NCBI GenBank assembly: GCA_000434395.1
Contig: FR878751.1
Location: forward strand, 1-43,043
Length of the DNA: 43,043 nt
Source of the DNA: Clostridium sp. CAG:568
GTDB taxonomy: Bacteria > Bacillota_I > Bacilli_A > RFN20 > CAG-288
Direction of reading: 5' to 3'
The notes beneath the pieces were generated by a model. That model was not told the DNA's origin. It made no database searches and saw only the letters and a program-made list of their open reading frames with translations. Positions 22,374 to 30,726 of this stretch are shown here, in pieces (position 1 is the stretch's first letter; the number at the start of each line of letters is the position of its first letter). Both the position numbers and the translations under genes were made by a program.

Positions 22374-25160
22374 ATGACCAAAGAAGAGGTTTTGGATGCA
22401 TTGAGAGAAGGCGATAAAACGCCAGAAGAATTGATGAACTTATCACCTGTATCTAATGAAACATTCATTAGAATTATGAAGGATTTGATATTTTCAGGTT
22501 TGGTTTGTTACGATGGTGATAAATATAGAGATATAGAACACGATAGATTGCATCTCTGCCAAGTAGTATTGAAGAAAGCTTCATTTGTCTATATGAGATT
22601 ACTTCGTGAAGATCACATGGATGTTCGTTTGAGCGGTGCTGATGCAATGGCATTGCTTTTAGGCGATTATGTTTATGTTTATGTAGATATAGATAAATTC
22701 GGTCCTAGAAATTGTACATTTGTCGCAACTCTTAAGCCTGTAGAAGAGATTAAAGGTAATTATCGCTTGGAGACTGAAGGTGAGTCTACATTGGTTATAC
22801 CTTATCTTGAAGCAGCACAAGTCAAGGTTAAAGTTGTTGAGAATTGTGCTGAGAATGTTGGAATCGGTGATTATTGCAGTGCAACAATTTTGGAAAGAAA
22901 GCCTACTGAAATCGATGTTAGAATCGATAAGATGTTGGTCAAGGCTGGAGAAGTGGGAGCCGATATTTCTGAAATTATTGCTGCTAATGATGCACCTATT
23001 CACTTCCCTGAAGAAGTATTGAATGAAGCTAAGGCTATTCCTCAAACTCTTCAACCTGAAGATTATGTTGATAGAACTGATTTGAGAGAAGAATGCGTCG
23101 TCACTGTAGATGGCGATGATTCTCGTGATTTCGATGATGCTGTATCTGCTAAAAGAGCTGAATATGGATGGGAAATAGGTGTACACATTGCTGATGTCGC
23201 TCACTATGTAAAGCCTGGTCATCCTCTAGATGAAGAAGCTCAAAAGAGAGGAACTTCAATCTATACAGCTGATCGTGTCGTACCTATGTTGCCTGTCGAA
23301 TTATCAAACGGAATCTGCTCTTTGAATCCTAATGTGGATCGCTTAGCTATTACTTGTAGAATGCAGGTTGGAAGAGATGGAAAGGTTATAAAGAGTGACA
23401 TCTATCCTTCAGTTATCCGTTCTCATGGACGTTTGACTTACAGACAAGTAAATGAATGGTACAAGAATAGAACAGCTGATAATCTCAGTCTTGAAATTCA
23501 AGGCATGCTTGATGTTCTTAAGGAAGCTGGTGATGCAATACGTTCTAGAAGAACTAGTCAAGGTGCTATGAAGTTGGACTCGGTCGAACTTCACTTTACT
23601 TTGGATGAACACGGATTCCCTATCGATGTCCAAACAAAGACTCAAGATATTGCAGAGATGATGATCGAGGATATGATGATCATTGCAAACTGCGAGGTTG
23701 CTAAGCATATTCATGCTTTAAATATTCCTACTCTTTATCGTATTCACGAGAATCCACCTACGGAGAAACTCGATGTTTTGAAGACTTTCTTGAAGAAGCT
23801 TGGCTTGTTTAGAGATTTCCCATTGGAAGTTAATGCTTATACTCTTTCTCAATTCCTTAATAGAATTCAAGATGAGAATGTTAAGAAAGTAGTCTCGTTA
23901 GTTATGCTTAGATCAATGGCAAAAGCTCGCTATTCACCTGACGAAGTCGGACACTTCGGATTAGCTGAACCTGAATACTTGCATTTCACCTCACCTATTC
24001 GTCGTTATCCAGATACGATCGTTCATCGCACACTACATGATTATGTCTTCAATAAGAAGCCATATGATGAGAAAGCTAGATATGACATGATGAAAAATCT
24101 TGGCGATGATTTATCAGCCGATGAAAAGCGTGCTCAAACAATTGAAAGAAGTGTCGATGATCTCGAATCATCTAAATATATGTCTATTCGTATCGGACAA
24201 CAATTCCACGGATCAGTCGTATCCTTGGTAGATTTTGGAATGTTCATTCGTTTGGATAATGGAATCGAAGGACTTCTTCCTTTTGAATATGTTGATGATG
24301 ATCATTATTATTATGATGAGAAGCATCTCAATGCAATGGGTAAAGATTCAAAGAGAGAATTTAATATCGGTGATGAAATCGATGTCGATATTTTCCAATG
24401 TGATGTGTCGAGAAGAAAGATAACTTTCTGTACTCCTTTCTTCTGGGAGAAGTCTGAAGTCAATTTGACTCCTGAGATGTTGGAAGCTTTGAAGAAGAAC
24501 GATGTTACAGTCATCACTAAAGCTCCTTTCTTTGTACAACATCATGAAGATTATCGTATGGCTGGTGGCCAAAGAAAATTCGGTGGATCTACTTTCTCAA
24601 GATTTGGTGGAGCATCAAAAGGTGGTGCTGATAACAGAGGTGGAAAAGGATATCACGTATACAACCGTGAAGCTTTGAACAGCGATTATGCAGTCGATAT
24701 AGATAAGAAGAACAATTCTTCCGAAGAATCTTTTAATAACAATTACGGTGAGAGAAGATATTCTTCTGACAGAAGAGAAGGATATTCTTCTGATAGAAGA
24801 GAAGGTGGATTTAACAGAGATAGAGGTGGATATCACTCATATCATAGAGATGATAATAGGGATGGTGAACATAGGAGTTTCCATAGGGACGACAATAGAG
24901 GAAGCTATGGACATTCCGATAGAAAAGAAGGATATGGACATAGTAACTATGGACACCATGATAATGAACATGGACATTATGGTCATTCCGATGACAGACG
25001 TGGTGGCTATGGTCACGGAAGAGATGACAGCAGAGGATCTTATCGCCGTAATAATGATAGAAAAGGATACCATTCATACGATAGCAGAAATTACAATAGC
25101 GATAAATCCAAGTATAACAATAATGGTGGAAACGATAATTCATCAAATTCAAATAACTAG
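22374..25160 (+). CDS. rnr: Ribonuclease R with long disordered C-terminal tail
   Basis: RNase R is a processive 3'-to-5' exoribonuclease that degrades structured RNA and works with tmRNA-SmpB on stalled mRNAs. This copy has 928 residues (about 720-810 usual). It opens with a winged-helix-like domain (1-60), then cold-shock OB regions, then the RNB catalytic domain. The acidic metal-binding motif is DGDDSRDFDDAV (near 246-258), followed by GVHIADVAHYV and GTSIYTADRVVPMLP. An S1 domain begins at GQQFHGSVVSLVDFGMFI (near 608). After residue 740 comes about 190 residues rich in Arg, Gly, Asp, His, Tyr, Ser and Asn, including a doubled YSSDRREG unit. No simple domain is visible there. Codon use in the tail matches the rest of the gene. 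It is followed by smpB after 28 bp. Confidence 0.95.
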   Translation: MTKEEVLDALREGDKTPEELMNLSPVSNETFIRIMKDLIFSGLVCYDGDKYRDIEHDRLHLCQVVLKKASFVYMRLLREDHMDVRLSGADAMALLLGDYVYVYVDIDKFGPRNCTFVATLKPVEEIKGNYRLETEGESTLVIPYLEAAQVKVKVVENCAENVGIGDYCSATILERKPTEIDVRIDKMLVKAGEVGADISEIIAANDAPIHFPEEVLNEAKAIPQTLQPEDYVDRTDLREECVVTVDGDDSRDFDDAVSAKRAEYGWEIGVHIADVAHYVKPGHPLDEEAQKRGTSIYTADRVVPMLPVELSNGICSLNPNVDRLAITCRMQVGRDGKVIKSDIYPSVIRSHGRLTYRQVNEWYKNRTADNLSLEIQGMLDVLKEAGDAIRSRRTSQGAMKLDSVELHFTLDEHGFPIDVQTKTQDIAEMMIEDMMIIANCEVAKHIHALNIPTLYRIHENPPTEKLDVLKTFLKKLGLFRDFPLEVNAYTLSQFLNRIQDENVKKVVSLVMLRSMAKARYSPDEVGHFGLAEPEYLHFTSPIRRYPDTIVHRTLHDYVFNKKPYDEKARYDMMKNLGDDLSADEKRAQTIERSVDDLESSKYMSIRIGQQFHGSVVSLVDFGMFIRLDNGIEGLLPFEYVDDDHYYYDEKHLNAMGKDSKREFNIGDEIDVDIFQCDVSRRKITFCTPFFWEKSEVNLTPEMLEALKKNDVTVITKAPFFVQHHEDYRMAGGQRKFGGSTFSRFGGASKGGADNRGGKGYHVYNREALNSDYAVDIDKKNNSSEESFNNNYGERRYSSDRREGYSSDRREGGFNRDRGGYHSYHRDDNRDGEHRSFHRDDNRGSYGHSDRKEGYGHSNYGHHDNEHGHYGHSDDRRGGYGHGRDDSRGSYRRNNDRKGYHSYDSRNYNSDKSKYNNNGGNDNSSNSNN

Positions 25161-25188
25161 AATTGTTTTTTAGAGTCGAGGTATATAT

Positions 25189-25659
25189 ATGGCACAAGAA
25201 AATTTGGGAATTAAATTAATAGCTTCAAATAAGAGAGCTCATTTTGATTATTTCCTCTCAGATTTTCTTGAGGCTGGAATGTCATTGACTGGAACTGAAG
25301 TGAAGTCGATGAGAGCAGGTCACTGCTCTATCAATGGGGCTTTTATCGATTTTAGAGGTGGAGAAGCCTACGTTGTTGGAATGAATATTCCAGAATATAA
25401 GTTTGGAAATATTTTCAATCATGAACCTTTAAGAGATAGAAAATTATTGATTCATAAATATCAGATAGATAAGTTTATGCGAGAAGTGAAACAGAACGGA
25501 TTTACGGTAGTCCCTACTAAAGTATATTTTAAGAAAGGTCGAGTAAAAATAGAGATAGCCTTGGGAAAAGGTAAGAAGAATTTCGATAAACGAGAAACTA
25601 TAAAAGAAAGAGACATAAAGAGGAAGCTCAACGATGTCGTCAAGAGCCAAAACTTCTAA
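25189..25659 (+). CDS. smpB: SsrA-binding protein SmpB
   Basis: SmpB binds tmRNA and brings it to ribosomes stalled on broken messages. This copy is 156 residues, normal for the family. The conserved features are NKRAHFDYFLSDFLEAGMSL, the TGTEVKSMRAG signature (about 35-45), the HEPLRDRKLLIHK motif, and a basic C-terminal tail ending KRETIKERDIKRKLN, which enters the mRNA channel. A short GAGG site precedes the ATG at 25189. It sits directly after rnr, the usual arrangement in Firmicutes, and its last 26 bp overlap the ECF transporter gene. The tmRNA gene (ssrA) itself was not seen in this window. Confidence 0.97.
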   Translation: MAQENLGIKLIASNKRAHFDYFLSDFLEAGMSLTGTEVKSMRAGHCSINGAFIDFRGGEAYVVGMNIPEYKFGNIFNHEPLRDRKLLIHKYQIDKFMREVKQNGFTVVPTKVYFKKGRVKIEIALGKGKKNFDKRETIKERDIKRKLNDVVKSQNF

Positions 25660-26551
25660 TAAAATCAAGGCTATAAACTTTCTTAAGAAGATGACAATCT
25701 CAGCTTTTATGATGGGGTTGTCAATTGTTTTTGCTCGTTTTATCTCTATTTATATACCACTTGGCGGAATGCCTTCTATGCGATTTAGTCTCGGAAATTT
25801 ACCTACCATAATTACTTCTTTAGTCTGTGGACCTATTTGGGGAATGGTTGTAGGAGCGGGGGCTGATCTGATCGGTGCCACTGCTTTTCCTGTCGGTGCG
25901 TATTTTTTTGGATATACGATAGACTCTGCAATTATAGGTCTTATTCCTTGGGTAATATCAAAGATTTTAAATGGTAAGAAAAGAATTGAATTCATTTATT
26001 CTATAGTATTAAATGTTGTAAGTTTAATCATTGCTGTTACTTATTTGTATACTCATACTTCTTATTCGAATGGAAAGACAAACTTTAAGTATGAGTTAAT
26101 ACTTGATGATGGAATTAGATTAGGAATTACTTTTGGCCTTATAGCTTTATCAATGGTTTCATTTATAGTTATTTTGTTGTTAGCTAAGTTCATTGGAAAA
26201 GAAAAATATATAAGTAGAAATGAATTACCTAGATATGAGTTGTTTAGAGGTAAAAAAGTATGTGTAAATCCCGATGCTTTAAAGGCAAAAGAAGGTTATT
26301 CTTTTATAGACATCTATTCATTTTATATCACATCTGCTTTACTCGTTTCTATTTGCCTTCTTCCTTATTGGAATTCTTTAACTATGAGTCTTCCTTATTT
26401 CTATGGTGTATTCAATAACCTGATATTTATGTGGATAGAAGCTCCTATTAAAATCATCATTTATTGGATGGTGTTGAATATATTAAAAAAATCCGGCTAT
26501 ATGCATATATCCGGATTCGATGGTGGAAAGTCTTATTCGACTAATGAATAG
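25634..26551 (+). CDS. ECF transporter S component, folate (FolT-like) family
   Basis: This 305-residue membrane protein is the substrate-binding part of an energy-coupling-factor vitamin importer. It would pair with shared EcfA1-EcfA2-EcfT, which are not encoded here. Its first 100 residues match the FolT-type pattern: FARFISIYIPLGGMPSMR, SLGNLPTII, VCGPIWGMVVGAGADLIGA. About six membrane segments are visible. It is longer than typical S components (170-210) because of a hydrophilic stretch at about 185-225 and an extended third segment region. The start ATG at 25634 has AAGAGGA upstream and overlaps the end of smpB, so it is coupled to the rnr-smpB transcript. Its last 11 bp overlap the convergent gene. 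Folate specificity is a family-level guess. Confidence 0.8.
   Translation: MSSRAKTSNKIKAINFLKKMTISAFMMGLSIVFARFISIYIPLGGMPSMRFSLGNLPTIITSLVCGPIWGMVVGAGADLIGATAFPVGAYFFGYTIDSAIIGLIPWVISKILNGKKRIEFIYSIVLNVVSLIIAVTYLYTHTSYSNGKTNFKYELILDDGIRLGITFGLIALSMVSFIVILLLAKFIGKEKYISRNELPRYELFRGKKVCVNPDALKAKEGYSFIDIYSFYITSALLVSICLLPYWNSLTMSLPYFYGVFNNLIFMWIEAPIKIIIYWMVLNILKKSGYMHISGFDGGKSYSTNE
26484..26517 (-). terminator. Minus-strand terminator embedded in the ECF gene
   Basis: AATCCGG (26490-26496) and CCGGATT (26511-26517) enclose an inner near-palindrome around ATATGCATAT. Read on the minus strand, the hairpin is followed by seven T bases (complement of the A-run 26485-26491). It therefore terminates the convergent gene 26541-27473, although it lies inside the last 70 bp of the plus-strand coding region. 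Confidence 0.85.
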
Positions 26552-27473
26552 AGTTTAATACTGTTAATAAAGGGTTGAAGTTTAGACAGAGATTTTCATA
26601 ACTCTCTTGTGATACTTCACCTTTTTTTATTCTTCTTATATCCATTGTTTTTCCAAATAATAAAACAGATATTCCATTTTGATCGATTGATAGAATTGTC
26701 GATTGATCTAAATCTTTGATTTTTTTAATATCTATATGATTGTTTAAATCATCCTTCGAGTCACCGAAATAGGTCATACCGTCACCACCTATCGATAGTT
26801 TTTCTAATGGCAAGAAGAAATCGGATAGGTTGTTTGTGGTTGCATACGATGGTTTTAATACGCCAGTATTAAATCTTATTCTTATCAAAGTTCCTTCCAT
26901 TCTACTTTGAATAGATGAAATAGACTGATTAGAAGCTTTAAAGTCATATGTGGTAAAAGAGTAGTCCTTGTATTTTCCTTTTAATACTTCCAATTCCTTT
27001 TTCTCAGTCAATTTATCATAGAAAACTGAGCCGAAGGACGTTTGTAAAGCTTTATCAAAAGTATTGTCTGTGGTCAAGAAATGAAAATCATCGAAAATAT
27101 CATTTCCCGCTAATTCTATTAAAGGTATAGAACATAATCTGTATTTTGATGTTAAGAATGGAATAATCAATAGAATGAATCCACCTATGAAACTCAATAC
27201 AGTGAAGATTATCATAGCTATTAAAGAATCTTGAGATTTAATAGTTAAGACTAATAAAACTATAGCCAATGCTATTAAAGCAAATCCCAATGACATAAGT
27301 CCATAGTTTTGCTTGAATATCGAAGGTTGATTGTCCAACTCTTCTTGCTCTGCTTTTAATATGTCAGTTTCATCTTCTATTTTTGAAAAGTTAAATGTAT
27401 ATGAATCATTTGATTGTTTTTTGATCATTTTATTAAATTGTTTTTGTACTCTAACTTTTAAATAATAACACAT
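26541..27473 (-). CDS. Hypothetical protein with two membrane segments
   Basis: I do not recognise this gene with confidence. The 310-residue product has a charged N-terminal region (1-55), two adjacent membrane segments (about 58-78 and 85-108), and a cytosolic C-terminal domain of about 190 residues with mixed alpha/beta character. The arrangement, including the YSFTTYDFKASNQSISSIQSRMEGTL region, is reminiscent of DUF3137-type proteins, but this is weak. The start is uncertain: neither the ATG at 27473 nor the in-frame ATG at 27428 has a clear ribosome site. It may be read from pyrG transcripts passing the intervening terminator, or from its own promoter. Its 3' end overlaps the ECF gene by 11 bp. 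Confidence 0.55.
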   Translation of the reverse strand: MCYYLKVRVQKQFNKMIKKQSNDSYTFNFSKIEDETDILKAEQEELDNQPSIFKQNYGLMSLGFALIALAIVLLVLTIKSQDSLIAMIIFTVLSFIGGFILLIIPFLTSKYRLCSIPLIELAGNDIFDDFHFLTTDNTFDKALQTSFGSVFYDKLTEKKELEVLKGKYKDYSFTTYDFKASNQSISSIQSRMEGTLIRIRFNTGVLKPSYATTNNLSDFFLPLEKLSIGGDGMTYFGDSKDDLNNHIDIKKIKDLDQSTILSIDQNGISVLLFGKTMDIRRIKKGEVSQESYENLCLNFNPLLTVLNSIH

Positions 27474-27506
27474 TAAAGCTAGACTTTATATTTATGATTC
27501 TTGGGA

Positions 27507-27535
27507 TTTTTAAAAGGCCACCGAAGTGACCTTTT
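27507..27535 (-). terminator. Intrinsic terminator after pyrG
   Basis: On the minus strand, AAAAGGTCAC, a TTCG tetraloop and GTGGCCTTTT form a 10-bp stem with one G-T wobble, followed by TTTTAAAAATCCC. It begins 4 bp after the pyrG stop. The stable UUCG loop makes a firm hairpin. Confidence 0.9.
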
Positions 27536-27538
27536 AAA

Positions 27539-29179
27539 TTATTGAGCTTTCTTCTCTGCTAATTTTCTTTGGTTCTTATGTTCGTGGCTAGCTTTAACAA
27601 ATCCGACAAATAAAGGATGAGGATTTAATAAAGTAGATTTGAATTCAGGATGTGCTTGAGTTGCAATGAAGAAAGGATGATTTTCAAGCTCGATGATTTC
27701 TGCAATTCCTTTCTTAGGATAAATTCCGGAAACATTCATTCCATGTTCTTTGAATTCATCTTTATATGCGTTGTTAAACTCATAACGATGACGATGTCTT
27801 TCTGAAATATTATCAGTCTTATAGAGCTTTTCAGCTAAGCTTCCTTTGGCCAATTCACAAGGGTATGCTCCTAAACGCATGGTAGCTCCCATATCTACGA
27901 CACCCATTTGATCGGGCATTAAATAGATAACAGGATGCTTTGTGTCAGGATTTAATTCAGTTGAGTTTGCATCGGTGTATCCTAATACATCACGAGCAAA
28001 TTCAATTGAAGCAATCTGCATTCCAAGACACAGACCTAAAAAAGGAATGTTATGTTCACGGACATACTTTACGGTATTGATCATACCTTCCGTTCCACGC
28101 TTTCCGAATCCACCAGGAATTAAGACTCCATCCACTCCATCAAATATTTGATTTAAATCTCCAGTTTCACAAGTTTCAGATTCGATCCACTTGATGTCAA
28201 CTTTAGTGTTATTTGCTGCGCCGGCATGCCTTAAAGCTTCGACTACAGAAAGATAAGAATCATGTAAATCCATATATTTTCCTACCATAGCGATCGATAC
28301 TCTATGAGCAGGAGAGATTATGTTCTTTACTAATTTATCCCATCTTACATGATTAGGAACTACATTGTCTTGTAATCCTAAGGATTCAAGAATAGCTTTG
28401 GCTATTCCTTGTTTTTCTAAGATTAGAGGAACTTCATATACGGTAGGGACATCTGCATTATCGAAGACGTGATTTGAAGGAACATCGCAGAACAATGAAA
28501 TCTTGTCTCTTATTTCATCATCCAAAGCAACTTCACTTCTACAAGCAATAATATCTGCTCTTAATCCGACGGATTGAAGAGTACGTATAGCTTGTTGTGT
28601 AGGCTTTGTTTTTAGTTCACCGCTAGCTTTGATATATGGGACTAGTGTAGTACAGACGATTATAGCGTTTTGATATCCTATTTCATGCTTGAATTGACGA
28701 ATAGCTTCGAAGAAAGGCTGAGATTCGATATCACCAATAGTTCCACCGATTTCTATAATACAAATAGTCGTTTTATTTGGATTAGGTGTAGCTTCACGGA
28801 AGAAACGAGACTTTATTTCATTGGTTATATGAGGAATAACTTGGACAGTATGTCCTTGGAAGTCACCATGTCTTTCTTTGGCTAATACCGTTGAATAGAT
28901 TTGTCCCATAGTTACAGAAGAGCGACGATCAAAAGCAGTGTCTGTAAATCTTTCATAGTGCCCTAAATCCAAATCAGTTTCAAAACCATCTTCAGTTACG
29001 TAAACTTCACCATGTTGAATAGGATTCATTGTTCCAGGATCGACATTGAGATATGGGTCTAGTTTTTGCATGAAGACATCATATCCTCTAGACTTCATCA
29101 ACATACCGATGGATGATCCAGTGATACCCTTACCTATACCACTGATAACACCACCAACGACAAAAATGTACTTAACCAT
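27539..29179 (-). CDS. pyrG: CTP synthase
   Basis: This enzyme makes CTP from UTP, ATP and glutamine, the last step of pyrimidine nucleotide synthesis. It has 546 residues, normal. The N-terminal amidoligase domain starts KYIFVVGGVISGIGKGITGSS and has QKLDPYLNVDPGTMNPIQHGEV. The C-terminal glutaminase domain has the oxyanion glycine loop VLIPGGFGKRGTEG, the nucleophile Cys in GLCLGMQI, and the catalytic His-Glu pair in TQAHPEFKS. The leader is very short. A GGGGTG site precedes the ATG at 29179. I see no run of Gs at the likely transcript start and no attenuator, so the reiterative-initiation control known for Bacillus pyrG does not appear to be used. Confidence 0.97.
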   Translation of the reverse strand: MVKYIFVVGGVISGIGKGITGSSIGMLMKSRGYDVFMQKLDPYLNVDPGTMNPIQHGEVYVTEDGFETDLDLGHYERFTDTAFDRRSSVTMGQIYSTVLAKERHGDFQGHTVQVIPHITNEIKSRFFREATPNPNKTTICIIEIGGTIGDIESQPFFEAIRQFKHEIGYQNAIIVCTTLVPYIKASGELKTKPTQQAIRTLQSVGLRADIIACRSEVALDDEIRDKISLFCDVPSNHVFDNADVPTVYEVPLILEKQGIAKAILESLGLQDNVVPNHVRWDKLVKNIISPAHRVSIAMVGKYMDLHDSYLSVVEALRHAGAANNTKVDIKWIESETCETGDLNQIFDGVDGVLIPGGFGKRGTEGMINTVKYVREHNIPFLGLCLGMQIASIEFARDVLGYTDANSTELNPDTKHPVIYLMPDQMGVVDMGATMRLGAYPCELAKGSLAEKLYKTDNISERHRHRYEFNNAYKDEFKEHGMNVSGIYPKKGIAEIIELENHPFFIATQAHPEFKSTLLNPHPLFVGFVKASHEHKNQRKLAEKKAQ

Positions 29180-29209
29180 GTTGCACCCCGCGATTTAAAT
29201 AACTTTCAT

Positions 29210-29215
29210 ATTATA
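29210..29215 (-). promoter_or_regulatory. Probable -10 box for pyrG
   Basis: On the minus strand, TATAAT lies 31 bp before the pyrG ATG. No good -35 box is seen at 16-18 bp. The rest of the 318-bp divergent region (29180-29497) is very AT-rich and holds only this box and the promoter at 29384-29411. Confidence 0.5.
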
Positions 29216-29383
29216 ATCGATTTTTGAATTTTTAGAGTTGGAAGTTGATAATTGAACATCATAGTTTTCCATAGCAATTATATTATCTAAAAAATAAAAA
29301 TTCTTAAAATTAAATATTCATATAAGGTAAATTAATATAACAACTTATGTTGATATAAATAGATTTTAAAATAATCTTTACAA

Positions 29384-29411
29384 TTGATTTACAAGCAAAA
29401 TACTTTATACA
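29384..29411 (+). promoter_or_regulatory. Probable promoter for the zinc-ribbon gene
   Basis: TTGATT (29384-29389) and TATACA (29406-29411) are separated by 16 bp. This leaves a leader of about 80 bases with GGCAGGA before the ATG at 29498. Confidence 0.5.
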
Positions 29412-29497
29412 AGAGTGCTAATATTGATAAAAACCAATAAATAAGAGTGAAATAATAAACTTTTAATTTCATAAATAAGAGAAGGCAGGAAATAATA

Positions 29498-30640
29498 ATG
29501 AATTTAAAGTGTTTGTTTTGTAGATGTGATTGCTTAGATAAAGCAAGTGGAGTATTTGTATGTAGAAATTGTGGTTACCATTATTCAGTCTTCAGCGAAT
29601 CTAAGATTGACTTCATGAATATGGCTCTTGATAAGATGATGAGTGAAACTGATATGAAGATGATGACTTCATATGCTGATGATATTCTTTCTTTAGATGC
29701 TATGAATCCTTACGCTTTATATGTGAAAGGACATGATATTTTATTCAAAGGGAAATTGACTGCGGCTATGAGGTATTGGCGAAATGGAATGATATATCTC
29801 ACGGGTGAAATCAACGATAAAAAAGATAAATATATCATCAATTATTTTTCTTTAATGATCATTAAATCTATTAGAGAGTATTGTATGAAGAAGTATAAAA
29901 AAGGATTTAAAAAGTATTTAAGTTCACCTTCATTAATGACTAGAGAATTGATATTAGATGCAATTAATTATTCTTATGTCTTATTCGATTTATCACGTAA
30001 GATTGTTAAATTGGACATTCCCGATATTGCTATCATTATCATATTGAATGATTTAATAACTTCAGTCGGCGATGACTTTCTTAAAACGATTGATAAATGC
30101 AAACAGGAATTCGAGAAAATTTATAAAAATAAAAATTATGGCAATCTAGAAACTGAGATAAAAGTATTGAATGAAATCGTATTTATCATGCTTGAAATGA
30201 GAAGATATTCACACTTAGATTCTAGTCTTCGTCTCATGTATGAAGTATTTGGAAAAGTCCATGATTTAATGGTGTATTCTGATGAGAATGATCATGGAGG
30301 AGAGAGTGAGAAATTCAGTAGTCTAATAGATGAGATGGAAAATGTAAAAGAAATGATTCAAGCAGAAAGAGATCTTTCTATAATTTATCAATCTTCAATA
30401 AATAGTTTTAATCAATTTGTTTATATTTCATTGCTTAAATTCTATGGAAACGATGATAAAGATAAAATAAATAATACAATGATTGATTTGGGATATGATC
30501 AAGATCAAATCAATCAATTACAATTCATTAGTTCAGCAATTATAAATAATGAAACTACAATAAATGAAATAGAAGAATCAGCACATGAAGAAATTCCTTG
30601 GTTATCCTTAGAAATTTTAAGTCCTGAATTAGAATTATAA
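29498..30640 (+). CDS. Hypothetical protein with N-terminal zinc ribbon and helical body
   Basis: This 380-residue protein is of unrecognised function. Residues 1-30 form a likely zinc ribbon with C5-x2-C8 and C22-x2-C25 plus extra Cys10 and Cys12, spelled LKCLFCRCDC then CRNCGYHYS. The remainder is almost entirely helical and hydrophilic. An early segment (about 55-90: DDILSLDAMNPYALYVKGHDIL) looks like a tetratricopeptide-type helix pair. There are no membrane segments despite a hydrophobic patch at about 173-185. It is a stand-alone gene with its own promoter, possibly grouped with the following hydrolase-like gene 86 bp downstream. A zinc ribbon on a helical scaffold suggests nucleic-acid or protein binding, but that is speculation. 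Confidence 0.65.
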   Translation: MNLKCLFCRCDCLDKASGVFVCRNCGYHYSVFSESKIDFMNMALDKMMSETDMKMMTSYADDILSLDAMNPYALYVKGHDILFKGKLTAAMRYWRNGMIYLTGEINDKKDKYIINYFSLMIIKSIREYCMKKYKKGFKKYLSSPSLMTRELILDAINYSYVLFDLSRKIVKLDIPDIAIIIILNDLITSVGDDFLKTIDKCKQEFEKIYKNKNYGNLETEIKVLNEIVFIMLEMRRYSHLDSSLRLMYEVFGKVHDLMVYSDENDHGGESEKFSSLIDEMENVKEMIQAERDLSIIYQSSINSFNQFVYISLLKFYGNDDKDKINNTMIDLGYDQDQINQLQFISSAIINNETTINEIEESAHEEIPWLSLEILSPELEL

Positions 30641-30669
30641 TATTTGAATAAATATAATAAATATTGCTA

Positions 30670-30697
30670 TTAACAAAATAAACAACTTTGTTAAAAT
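30670..30697 (+). promoter_or_regulatory. Promoter with internal inverted repeat, upstream of 30727
   Basis: TTAACA (30670-30675) and TAAAAT (30692-30697) are separated by 16 bp. AACAAA (30672-30677) and its complement TTTGTT (30687-30692) form an inverted repeat with a 9-base spacer lying between and over the two boxes, a typical position for a repressor operator. Confidence 0.5.
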
Positions 30698-30726
30698 ATA
30701 GGTAGAATTAATGTAGGAGGACCTAT

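Noticed and set aside
24759..24806. Repeat units that could suggest a CRISPR or tandem array
   Set aside because: Only two in-frame copies of a short coding unit occur, within the RNase R tail, without spacers.
24748..25173. Open frames in other phases and on the minus strand of the RNase R tail
   Set aside because: They arise from the repetitive low-complexity coding sequence and lack ribosome sites. The rnr frame explains the region.
29180..29220. pyrG attenuation by reiterative G addition as in Bacillus
   Set aside because: No GGG run at the likely transcript start and no leader terminator in the very short leader.
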